From Clostridia bacterium (GTDB lineage: Bacteria; Bacillota; Clostridia; Christensenellales; UBA1242): a stretch of 10,972 nucleotides of DNA. The stretch lies in the NCBI GenBank assembly GCA_017399515.1, contig JAFQBZ010000096.1, forward strand, positions 1 to 10,972, given 5' to 3'. Below are positions 1 to 5,950 of the stretch, piece after piece. Positions within the stretch are counted from its first letter, which is position 1, and each line of letters starts with the position of its first letter. The translations under genes were made by a program, and so were the position numbers. Below the pieces are notes generated by a model. That model was not told the origin of the DNA. It saw nothing but the letters and a program-made list of their open reading frames with translations, and did not search any database.

Positions 1-483
1 AAATTCATACACTCTTTCAATTTGACCAGCCTTGTCTAAGTGTTTTTCATTTTTCAAACCATATTTAACAGGGCGCGAAAAAACCAAATATTTCGAATTG
101 TTTCTGTCTGCATCAGCAACAATCTTTCCATAAATTGACCTTGGCTCATAATCAAGGTGTGAAGAATGGTCTTCAACTGCCTGTGCAATTAAATTTATTG
201 TTTCTGGCGAGTAATAGTTTTTAAGCATTTCATCACGCCTAACAATTTCAGCAGATGACTTTGCGTGACCTTCACGACCCATAGTGATGCCTATGTCGTG
301 ATAAGCCCCAACAATGTATGCAATGTCAAGGTCAATTTCTTCACCTTTTGAAATTAATGCTTTTGCATAGTTAACACAATTTTTTGTGACAAACTCAAAG
401 TGTGAAAGGTCATGACCTTTGTCAAAAATTTTATATTTTGACCTTATATTTTTCTTTATGTAATCTAACAAAACCTTATCCAT
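1..483 (-). CDS. HD-domain phosphohydrolase, 3' end cut by the window edge
   Basis: The 161 codons visible run from an ATG at 483 off the left edge, so the C-terminus is missing. The protein shows an HD metal-dependent phosphohydrolase signature: H28, the HD doublet H62-D63 in AYHDIG, H73, H106 in EDHSSH, and D124/D126 in VADADR. HD proteins of this kind usually hydrolyse phosphomonoesters or phosphodiesters of nucleotides, but the substrate cannot be read from the sequence. The start is supported by AGGTGA three bases before the ATG. Only 7 bp separate it from the MazG-like gene upstream, so it is the last visible gene of the operon starting near 2540. Its place after a MazG-like and a phosphorylase-family gene suggests nucleotide clean-up (inference). 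The HD assignment is firm and the biological role open. Confidence 0.82.
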   Translation of the reverse strand, partial: MDKVLLDYIKKNIRSKYKIFDKGHDLSHFEFVTKNCVNYAKALISKGEEIDLDIAYIVGAYHDIGITMGREGHAKSSAEIVRRDEMLKNYYSPETINLIAQAVEDHSSHLDYEPRSIYGKIVADADRNNSKYLVFSRPVKYGLKNEKHLDKAGQIERVYEF

Positions 484-490
484 TTTTCAC

Positions 491-808
491 CTAAACATTT
501 CCATCACTGCCAAGTTTGTTATTCTTTTCAAGGCGAGCCTTATATTTTTTCAAAACCATTTCTAAACATTCTTTAGCGTCAACTTCAGTTTCTTCAGCAA
601 GTGAGAGAAGACTGTAAAGCACATCGCCAAACTCAAGTTTAAAGTCTTCACTAACTTCAAAATCTGCTGTGCCATATTTGGTTGGTTTTAAATATTCTTT
701 TGCAAGTTCACCAAGTTCACTTTGAATGTCAAGAAGCCTTGCTGACACCGGCATTTTTGTTTGATGTGCCGTTTTCATTTTGTTAAATTCTTCAACTAAT
801 TTTTGCAT
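491..808 (-). CDS. MazG-like nucleotide pyrophosphohydrolase
   Basis: This 105-residue all-alpha protein carries the divalent-metal motif of the MazG/all-alpha NTP pyrophosphohydrolase superfamily: E31-x-x-E34 (in SELGELAKE) followed 25 residues later by E59-x-x-D62 (in LEFGDVLYS). Such enzymes cleave (d)NTPs to the monophosphate and pyrophosphate and often remove damaged or surplus nucleotides. The length suits the single-domain MazG-like group rather than the two-domain housekeeping MazG. The start at 808 has AGAGGTGAG just upstream. It lies 25 bp after the phosphorylase-family gene and 7 bp before the HD gene, indicating co-transcription. It ends in TAG, whereas most neighbours end in TAA. 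The family is clear; the preferred nucleotide is unknown. Confidence 0.85.
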   Translation of the reverse strand: MQKLVEEFNKMKTAHQTKMPVSARLLDIQSELGELAKEYLKPTKYGTADFEVSEDFKLEFGDVLYSLLSLAEETEVDAKECLEMVLKKYKARLEKNNKLGSDGNV

Positions 809-833
809 AACTCACCTCTTATTAATTTTAATT

Positions 834-1616
834 TTAAAGCAAAATTTCTGCTAAAATTTTTGGAATGGTCACTCTTTGAGTGAATCTTTTTGCTTCACGC
901 TCGGCATCATTTCTGCCAGAGTAAAGCGATTTGCTGATGATTGAATTGTCTGAAATATTATGAATTGCAACGGCGTTTAAACCCAAGATTTGTGAAACAA
1001 AGAACAATGCTGAGGTTTCCATTTCAAGTGTGTTTGCACCTGTTTTGAAAATGTAGTCCATAATCATAAACTGACCTGAAAGTGTGTCAACTGAGAAGTT
1101 TTTCGTGGTTTTAAAATTAATTTTCATTTTTGAAAGAGTTTGTTTCAAACTTTCTAAAAGGTCTTGATTTGGCTGAGTTTCACTTCCAAAAACATCTTTA
1201 GTTTCAGCAAAATATCTGCAAGTTCCGTCACCAATAACCGACTTTTCAGGAAGCACAATATCGCCAATTTTAAGGTTTAAGTCAATGCTTCCAGCAGAGC
1301 CAATGAAATATACATTTTTGCAAGCAGTATCAACAAGTGTGCAGATTATTTCTGCAATGTTGCCTGCACCCATATTTGAATTTATAAAAATAAACTCTTT
1401 GCCGTTTTTTGAAATTTTGTATGCCTTATAATATTTTTCAAAAAGAAGTTCAACTTTTGCGCCGCACACATCGGCAAATGTTTCTGCTTTATAAAACGGA
1501 GCAATGACCACATTTTCAGTCACCACATCAGCAGAAATTCCCAAATTTCGCTTGAAGCGTGATTCTTTGCTGATTTGAAATTCTTGAAATTTTTTTAAAA
1601 CTTCGTCTTTATTCAT
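834..1616 (-). CDS. Nucleoside phosphorylase/nucleosidase superfamily protein (PNP_UDP_1-like)
   Basis: This 260-residue protein fits the purine/uridine phosphorylase and MTA/SAH nucleosidase fold. Visible motifs are N81-MGAGN (81-86), the glycine turn GSAGS (106-110), the sugar-binding NTLEMETSAL (196-204, EME at 198-200) and S222-D223, placed like the catalytic Asp of purine-type enzymes. Family members cleave the N-glycosidic bond of nucleosides. The N-terminal GDPxR phosphate loop of classical phosphorylases is not visible (VVIAPFYKAET is at about that place), and the residue before the glycine turn that is Arg in E. coli Udp and PNP is Phe here (YFIGSAG). Loss of both arginines recalls the hydrolytic MTA/SAH nucleosidases. 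The start at 1616 is preceded by GGGTGA. CoaD lies 20 bp upstream and the MazG-like gene 25 bp downstream. Superfamily membership is confident; phosphorylase versus hydrolase is open. Confidence 0.8.
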   Translation of the reverse strand: MNKDEVLKKFQEFQISKESRFKRNLGISADVVTENVVIAPFYKAETFADVCGAKVELLFEKYYKAYKISKNGKEFIFINSNMGAGNIAEIICTLVDTACKNVYFIGSAGSIDLNLKIGDIVLPEKSVIGDGTCRYFAETKDVFGSETQPNQDLLESLKQTLSKMKINFKTTKNFSVDTLSGQFMIMDYIFKTGANTLEMETSALFFVSQILGLNAVAIHNISDNSIISKSLYSGRNDAEREAKRFTQRVTIPKILAEILL

Positions 1617-1636
1617 TTTTCACCCACTTTGAAAAT

Positions 1637-2107
1637 TTATTTTTCGTTCATAACTTCCAAAACTTCTTCTGGAACAAGCACCGACACATCTTTTTTCTTT
1701 TTATGAAGTTTATAAACAATTGATGACGACACTTTGCCTAATTCTCCAGCACGAAGATAAATCGTGTCAAGCCCTGAAAGTTTTTCATTAATTTTTGCAA
1801 GTGGCTCTTCATAATAATAATCAGCAACACTTCTTATTCCACGAATCAAAAACGACGCATCATTTTCTTTCGCGGTATCAACCGTTAAACCTTCATAAAT
1901 CACAACGCTGGCATTTTTTAAATTTTCACGCTTTAAAACTTTTTCAATTGCGTCTTTCATTTTCTCGTTGTTAAAACGCCTTTGTTTGTCAGGGTTTTTG
2001 CCAATACCCACAATCACTTTATCAAAAAGCAAGCACGCCTTTCTCAACACTTCTAAATGCCCAATGGTGAATGGGTCGAAACTGCCTGCATAAAAACCAA
2101 CTTTCAT
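1637..2107 (-). CDS. coaD: Phosphopantetheine adenylyltransferase (CoaD)
   Basis: CoaD transfers AMP from ATP to 4'-phosphopantetheine to make dephospho-CoA, the penultimate step of coenzyme A synthesis, in the cytoplasm. The 156-residue product starts MKVGFYAGSFDPFTIGHLEV, with the nucleotidyltransferase T14-x-G16-H17 motif. It also has KNPDKQRRF (38-45), LIRGIRSVADYYYEE (87-101), the family's RG(L/I)R segment, and VSSSIV (126-131), the ISSS-like ATP-binding motif. Length matches the bacterial family (about 157-165). The frame stays open upstream to 2206, but the ATG at 2107 is right: homology begins there and AGAGGTGG lies just upstream. It sits 10 bp after the VOC gene, in the same operon, not beside rsmD as in many Firmicutes. 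Confidence 0.95.
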   Translation of the reverse strand: MKVGFYAGSFDPFTIGHLEVLRKACLLFDKVIVGIGKNPDKQRRFNNEKMKDAIEKVLKRENLKNASVVIYEGLTVDTAKENDASFLIRGIRSVADYYYEEPLAKINEKLSGLDTIYLRAGELGKVSSSIVYKLHKKKKDVSVLVPEEVLEVMNEK

Positions 2108-2117
2108 AAGCCACCTC

Positions 2118-2522
2118 TTATTCTTCTTCAATGGTTTGCTGAAAACGAAGCAAATAACCATCAGGGTCTTGAACCAAAAGTTCTTTTTCAACATAAGTGA
2201 CACCATCTGCTGTGTATCTGCTTTCGAAAATATCTTTATAAATTTTTATGTTGTTTTCTTTTAATTTTTTGCTAATTTCTTCAATTTCTTCGGTTTCAAT
2301 TTGAAAGTTGATTCCCCTTCCAAACGGTCTTTCAAGTTCGCCAACGCTCCAATGGTCATTCACTTCTTCAATCATAATTTGAGAACCAAAATAACTCAAA
2401 AAAGCAAACTTATCAGCCTTTCTTTCATACTCTTTTTTAAAACCCAAAACATTCACATAAAACTTAAGTGAGTCATCAATATTTGAAACGGAAAGTTCAG
2501 GAATGAGTTTGTTAAACAACAT
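2118..2522 (-). CDS. VOC-family protein, bleomycin-resistance/glyoxalase-like
   Basis: The 134-residue protein has the vicinal-oxygen-chelate pattern of bleomycin-resistance-like proteins: KLIPELSVSNIDDSLKFY at the start, VLGFKKEYER, FAFLSYFGSQIMIEE, a WSVGELERPFGRG stretch (58-70) and a C-terminal KELLVQDPDGYLLRF (113-127). Members bind small molecules such as glycopeptide antibiotics or act as metal-dependent lyases/isomerases; the substrate here is unknown. The frame opens at 2546, but that ATG overlaps the -10 hexamer of a promoter (2545-2550), while the ATG at 2522 has AGAGGTGA five bases upstream and gives the family's usual N-terminus. It is the first gene of the five-gene run, 10 bp before coaD. 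Drug resistance should not be assumed. Confidence 0.83.
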   Translation of the reverse strand: MLFNKLIPELSVSNIDDSLKFYVNVLGFKKEYERKADKFAFLSYFGSQIMIEEVNDHWSVGELERPFGRGINFQIETEEIEEISKKLKENNIKIYKDIFESRYTADGVTYVEKELLVQDPDGYLLRFQQTIEEE

Positions 2523-2544
2523 AAAATTCACCTCTAACAAATTC

Positions 2545-2553
2545 ATTATATCA
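2545..2553 (-). promoter_or_regulatory. Extended -10 promoter of the VOC-coaD operon
   Basis: The minus strand reads TGATATAAT: a perfect TATAAT (2545-2550) with the TGn extension. No good -35 is seen at 17 bp (TTTCAT), as is common for extended -10 promoters. The start of transcription would be near 2538, giving a roughly 16-nt leader containing AGAGGTGA. A 9-bp inverted repeat (AAATTCATT 2539-2547 and AATGAATTT 2574-2582) brackets the promoter. Confidence 0.6.
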
Positions 2554-2591
2554 CAGTCAAAGTGAATATGAAAAATGAATTTTATCTTCTC

Positions 2592-3770
2592 TTAATCTTT
2601 GGTTTTCTGGTTATTCAAAATGAAATCAATATCTTTATCACCCCTACCTGAAAGATTCACAACAACAACCTTATCACTTGAAAGTGTTTTTGCGAGTTTA
2701 ATGCCATAAGCCACCGCGTGCGAACTTTCAAGTGCAGGAATGATTCCTTCACATTTTGTGAGAGTGTAAAACGCGTTAAGGGCTTCAGTGTCACTAACTG
2801 CAACATAAGTGGCTCTTTTTCTGTCATGAAGATATGCATGCTCAGGACCAACTCCCGGATAATCAAGCCCACTTGCAATCGAATAAGCATCGGCAATGTT
2901 GCCACTATCATCTTGCAAAACAAGTGATTTATAGCCTTGATAAACCGCAAGTTTTCCGTGTTTTATTGTTGCAGAATTGTCACCAAGTTTATTACCCTTT
3001 CCAAGTGCTTCAACACCAATCAAATTAACACTTTTTTCTTTCAAAAAAGCACTAAAAATACCCATTGAATTTGAACCACCGCCCACACACGCAACAACAT
3101 AATCAGGAAGTTTGTTTTCTTTTTGTTTAACTTGTTTTTTCACTTCCTTTCCAATCACACTTTGAAAGAACTTAACCATTGTTGGAAATGGGTGCGGACC
3201 AACCACAGAGCCAATGCAATAAATGGCTGTTTTATATTCTTTGGCATAGGCTTCAAATGCCGCGTCAACGGCGTCTTTAAGTGTGCCGTCACCTGCAGAA
3301 ACAGGCACAACTCTTGCACCGAGTAGTTTCATTTTTTCAACATTGATTTTTTGTTTTTCAATGTCAACTGTGCCCATATAAACATCACAATCAAGCCCAA
3401 AAAGTGCGCACACTGTTGCAATTGCAACACCGTGTTGACCAGCGCCTGTTTCGGCAATAATTTTTGTTTTGCCAAGATGTTTTGCAAGCAAACACTCACC
3501 CACACAATGATTGATTTTGTGTGCACCGGTGTGGTTTAAATCTTCTCGCTTTAAATATATTTTTGCGCCGCCAATTTTTTTAGTCAAATTTTTGCAGAAA
3601 TAAAGAGGTGTTGGTCTTCCTTGAAAGTCACGCATTATTGTTTTAAGTTCATTCAAAAACACTTTATCTTTTTTAAGCCTGCAAAACGCTTCATCTAATC
3701 TTTTTAATTCTTCTTCGATTTCGGCAGAAACAAAACTTCCGCCATATTTTCCAAAATAACCTTTTTTCAT
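2592..3770 (-). CDS. trpB: Tryptophan synthase beta chain (TrpB), stand-alone
   Basis: TrpB is the PLP enzyme that condenses indole with serine to give tryptophan. The 392-residue product is full length and of the TrpB1 type: MKKGYFGKYGGSFV at the start, REDLNHTGAHKINH with the PLP lysine K85, AETGAGQHG with E107, GPHPFPTMVK (191-200), the phosphate loop GGGSNS (230-235), SGLDYPGVGPEHA (300-312), EGIIPALESSHA (341-352) and NLSGRGDKDID (372-382). All key residues are present. No trpA or other trp gene is adjacent: a flavodiiron gene is upstream and a VOC gene downstream. This suggests synthesis from free indole, or a partner elsewhere. The start at 3770 has AAAGGAG nine bases upstream. A promoter, Trp-rich leader peptide and terminator precede it (3803-4027), implying control by tryptophan supply. 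The Ser-rich K+/redox neighbours give no further hint about function. Confidence 0.96.
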   Translation of the reverse strand: MKKGYFGKYGGSFVSAEIEEELKRLDEAFCRLKKDKVFLNELKTIMRDFQGRPTPLYFCKNLTKKIGGAKIYLKREDLNHTGAHKINHCVGECLLAKHLGKTKIIAETGAGQHGVAIATVCALFGLDCDVYMGTVDIEKQKINVEKMKLLGARVVPVSAGDGTLKDAVDAAFEAYAKEYKTAIYCIGSVVGPHPFPTMVKFFQSVIGKEVKKQVKQKENKLPDYVVACVGGGSNSMGIFSAFLKEKSVNLIGVEALGKGNKLGDNSATIKHGKLAVYQGYKSLVLQDDSGNIADAYSIASGLDYPGVGPEHAYLHDRKRATYVAVSDTEALNAFYTLTKCEGIIPALESSHAVAYGIKLAKTLSSDKVVVVNLSGRGDKDIDFILNNQKTKD

Positions 3771-3802
3771 AATATAATTCTCCTTTTTTTAAGCAATATA
3801 AA

Positions 3803-3841
3803 AACCCGTTGTATGATGATAACAAAACATACCAACGGGTT
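3803..3841 (-). terminator. Attenuator terminator in the trpB leader
   Basis: On the minus strand AACCCGTT pairs with AACGGGTT. Inside, GTATG can pair with CATAC after one bulged G, leaving a 12-nt loop; the alternative is a 9-bp outer stem alone. TTTTTATATT follows directly. It lies 33 bp before the trpB start, inside the transcript, so it acts as an attenuator rather than closing an upstream gene. Its 5' part contains the second copy of TGGTATGTTTTGT and can be drawn into the competing helix with 3881-3892. Confidence 0.78.
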
Positions 3842-3880
3842 ATTATTTGAATTATATATGAAAACGAATAATCCATTTTA

Positions 3881-3920
3881 TATGTTTTGTGACGCACTAA
3901 AAAGGCATTCACAAAACATA
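3881..3920 (-). promoter_or_regulatory. Leader hairpin that competes with the trpB antiterminator
   Basis: On the minus strand TATGTTTTGTGA (3920-3909) is perfectly complementary to TCACAAAACATA (3892-3881), a 12-bp stem with a 16-nt loop. The second arm can instead pair over 10 bp with TATGTTTTGT at 3831-3822, which lies in the 5' part of the terminator, and so would disrupt that terminator. This is the 1:2 versus 2:3 versus 3:4 arrangement of amino-acid operon attenuators. Pairings were read by eye; no folding energies were computed. Confidence 0.7.
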
Positions 3921-3936
3921 CCATTTTGCGAACGCT

Positions 3937-3972
3937 CTATTTTTTACGCCACCAAATAAATGAATTAAACAT
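3937..3972 (-). CDS. trp leader peptide MFNSFIWWRKK
   Basis: A short ORF of 11 codons and a TAG stop encodes MFNSFIWWRKK, with two adjacent Trp codons (TGG TGG at 3954-3949). It has one of the best ribosome binding sites in the window, AAGGAGAG (3980-3987), and begins about 20 nt after the predicted transcription start. Two adjacent Trp codons in so short an ORF, upstream of a terminator and trpB, are what is expected of a regulatory peptide that senses charged tRNA-Trp by ribosome stalling. The peptide itself probably has no function after translation. It resembles the E. coli TrpL design, not the T-box or TRAP systems more typical of Firmicutes. Confidence 0.82.
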   Translation of the reverse strand: MFNSFIWWRKK

Positions 3973-3998
3973 AGTTTTTCTCTCCTTATCTTAAAGCC

Positions 3999-4027
3999 AT
4001 AATAATTCTTTTGTTTTTATTTGTCAA
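3999..4027 (-). promoter_or_regulatory. Consensus sigma-A promoter of the trpB leader
   Basis: The minus strand has a perfect -35 TTGACA (4022-4027), a 17-bp spacer and -10 TATTAT (3999-4004). The predicted start of transcription is the A near 3992. This is the best promoter match in the window, fitting a unit initiated strongly and regulated afterwards by attenuation. It lies right after the flavodiiron gene stop at 4046. No strong terminator is visible between them, so read-through from upstream would also have to pass the attenuator. Confidence 0.8.
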
Positions 4028-4045
4028 TATAATTTTTAAAAAATT

Positions 4046-5197
4046 TTATTTGCAAAGTTCATCAGCAAGTGCTTCAATTTGCTTTTCATTTTCACTGCTT
4101 ACTGCTGACATAATTTTCACACCGGCTTCAGTGTATTTTAAATTTGCACACTTTTCAAGCATAGTTTTCATAACTCTTGTTGCGGTTGGTGCCCAACTTC
4201 CATTTTCAATGAATGCAACGGTTTTGTTTTGGAAGTTTCTCTCTGTCAAATGATTGATAAACTCTTTCATGAATGGAAAAACATCTGCGTTATAAGTTGT
4301 GGTTGCAAGCACAATTTTGCCATATCTAAATGCGTCTTCAACTGCTTCAGCCATATCACATCTAGCAAGGTCGTTAACAGCAACTTTTTGACCTTTCTTT
4401 TCAAGTTCTTCAGCAAGTTTTAAAACTGCTTTTTTGGTGTTGCCATAAACGGAAGTGTAAGCAATAACCACACCTTCACTTTCAACACCGTAACTTGACC
4501 AAGTGTTATAAAGGTCAAGATAATAACCAAGATTTTCAGTTAAAATTGGTCCGTGAAGTGGGCAGATGGTTTGAATGTCAAGGGCTGCTGCTTTTTTCAA
4601 AACTGCTTGAACTTGCACGCCATATTTTCCAACAATTCCAATGTAATATCTTCTTGCTTCGCAAGCCCATTCTTCTTCTGTGTCAAGTGCGCCAAATTTA
4701 CCAAAAGCGTCAGCAGAAAACAACACTTTTTCTGTCTCCTCATAAGTCATGATAACTTCTGGCCAATGCACCATTGGGGCTTCAACAAAGTTAAGTTTAT
4801 GGTTTCCAAGGTCAAGAGAAGCACCTTCTTTTGCAATAAGTTGTCTGCCCTCAAAGTTTGTGCCGAAAAAGTTTTTCATCATCACAAAAGCCATTGTTGA
4901 AGCAACAACTTTTGTGTCTGGATAAATCTTCATAAACTCTGCAACGCTGCCTGAGTGGTCAGGTTCCATATGTTGAACAACCAAATAATCAGGCTTTCTG
5001 CCAGCAAGTTCTTTTTCAAGATTTTTAAGCCACTCTGCTGAAAATCTTTCATCAACGGTGTCCATTACTGCAACTTTTTCATCAATGATAACATAAGAAT
5101 TATATGCCATTCCATTAGGCACAATGTATTGTCCTTCAAACAAATCAATTTCGTGGTCGTTAACGCCAATATATCTAATATCTTTTGAAAATTTCAT
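4046..5197 (-). CDS. Flavodiiron protein (FprA family A-type flavoprotein)
   Basis: This 383-residue protein has the two-domain flavodiiron layout. A metallo-beta-lactamase-like diiron domain covers about 1-240, with ligands H76-x-E78-x-D80-H81 (QHMEPDHSG), H144 (PMVHWPE), D163 (FSADAFG) and H215 (CPLHGP). A flavodoxin domain runs from about 243, with the FMN phosphate loop YTSVYGNT (247-254). All six diiron ligands are present. Such cytoplasmic proteins reduce O2 to water or NO to N2O with electrons usually from rubredoxin; no rubredoxin domain is fused, placing it in the simple class A. It points to an anaerobe protecting itself from oxygen or NO. The start has AGGAG upstream, and only 27 bp separate it from ktrA, so co-transcription is likely. 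Preference for O2 or NO cannot be read. Confidence 0.94.
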   Translation of the reverse strand: MKFSKDIRYIGVNDHEIDLFEGQYIVPNGMAYNSYVIIDEKVAVMDTVDERFSAEWLKNLEKELAGRKPDYLVVQHMEPDHSGSVAEFMKIYPDTKVVASTMAFVMMKNFFGTNFEGRQLIAKEGASLDLGNHKLNFVEAPMVHWPEVIMTYEETEKVLFSADAFGKFGALDTEEEWACEARRYYIGIVGKYGVQVQAVLKKAAALDIQTICPLHGPILTENLGYYLDLYNTWSSYGVESEGVVIAYTSVYGNTKKAVLKLAEELEKKGQKVAVNDLARCDMAEAVEDAFRYGKIVLATTTYNADVFPFMKEFINHLTERNFQNKTVAFIENGSWAPTATRVMKTMLEKCANLKYTEAGVKIMSAVSSENEKQIEALADELCK

Positions 5198-5224
5198 AAT
5201 CGTTCTCCTAATAAAATTTTATTT

Positions 5225-5947
5225 TTATTCTTCACTGAATGCGTCTGTAAACACATCTTTAAAGTCAACAGTGTCAATAAGTTTATTTTCGATTGCTTCG
5301 ATATTTTTTTCATTACCTGCAATAATCAAACTGTCACCTTTCTCAAAAATAAGTTCAGGAGTTGGTTCAATAATTTCGCCGTCTCTTTTAATAAATATAA
5401 CAGTTATATTAAACTTTTTTCTAACATTAAGTTCTATAATTGTTTTCCTGTCCCATTTGGCTGGACATTTTATTTCAACTATTTTATATTTGTCACTAAG
5501 TTTTAAAATTTCATTTGAATAAGGGTCTGAAAGTGCAAGACTCAACTTTTTGCTCATAAACACTTCTGGGAAAATCACAAGGTCGGCACCCACTTTTTCA
5601 AGAAGTGCTTTATGTTGTTCATTTTGTGCTTTAGCAATAATATATTTAACCCCAAGTTCTTTACAACCAAGAGTTGCGAGCATGCTGGCAGTGATTCCCC
5701 CACCAATGCAAATAACTGCACAGTCAAAATTTTGAACACCAAGAGATTTAAGCACCTCTTTTTGTGTTACATCAGCAATAGCCGCATGTGTGACTGAACC
5801 TTCAACTTCTTCAACATTGCTTAGAAGATTATCAATTGCAAGGACTCTTTTTCCTTGTTCTGCAAGATTTAATGCCAAACTTTTTCCAAATCTTCCAAGA
5901 CCTATAACAACATAATCATTATAATCTTTTTTACTAATATTTTCCAT
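5225..5947 (-). CDS. ktrA: Ktr/Trk potassium uptake regulatory subunit (KtrA)
   Basis: KtrA is the cytoplasmic RCK ring that gates the KtrB channel in response to nucleotides. The 240-residue protein has an N-terminal RCK_N Rossmann domain with VIGLGRFGKSLA (14-25, the GxGxxG dinucleotide turn) and an acidic residue at the end of strand 2 (LAIDN, D39), then an RCK_C domain at about 156-226 (KIVEIKCP to GDSLIIAG). In Firmicutes the RCK_C domain often binds cyclic di-AMP; whether it does here is inference. The start at 5947 is only 3 bp past the ktrB stop, and its ribosome binding site GTGGGG lies inside the last ktrB codons, suggesting translational coupling. The C-terminal tail after 226 is acidic and slightly longer than in B. 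subtilis KtrA (about 222 residues). A single-RCK TrkA-like name would also be acceptable. Confidence 0.92.
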   Translation of the reverse strand: MENISKKDYNDYVVIGLGRFGKSLALNLAEQGKRVLAIDNLLSNVEEVEGSVTHAAIADVTQKEVLKSLGVQNFDCAVICIGGGITASMLATLGCKELGVKYIIAKAQNEQHKALLEKVGADLVIFPEVFMSKKLSLALSDPYSNEILKLSDKYKIVEIKCPAKWDRKTIIELNVRKKFNITVIFIKRDGEIIEPTPELIFEKGDSLIIAGNEKNIEAIENKLIDTVDFKDVFTDAFSEE

Positions 5948-5950
5948 TAT

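Noticed and set aside
2108..2206. N-terminal extension of CoaD by 33 residues
   Set aside because: The extension overlaps the VOC gene, has no homology to CoaD, and the ATG at 2107 has a ribosome binding site and the standard N-terminus.
2718..3539. Several plus-strand open frames of 60-70 codons inside trpB
   Set aside because: They lie fully within a complete minus-strand trpB, lack good ribosome binding sites and have compositions like reverse-complemented coding sequence.
3691..3924. Minus-strand open frame of 77 codons across the trpB leader into the trpB 5' end
   Set aside because: It has no ribosome binding site, overlaps trpB by 80 bp in another frame and runs through both regulatory hairpins, so it is an incidental frame. 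The real leader ORF is the shorter one at 3937-3972.
3771..4045. T-box riboswitch or TRAP-binding site in the trpB leader
   Set aside because: No T-box sequence of the AGGGTGGnACCGCG type and no run of spaced GAG/TAG triplets is present; the leader is also too short for a typical T-box.
4553..4900. Plus-strand frame of 115 codons within the flavodiiron gene
   Set aside because: It is antisense to a complete gene with all diiron ligands and has no support as a protein.
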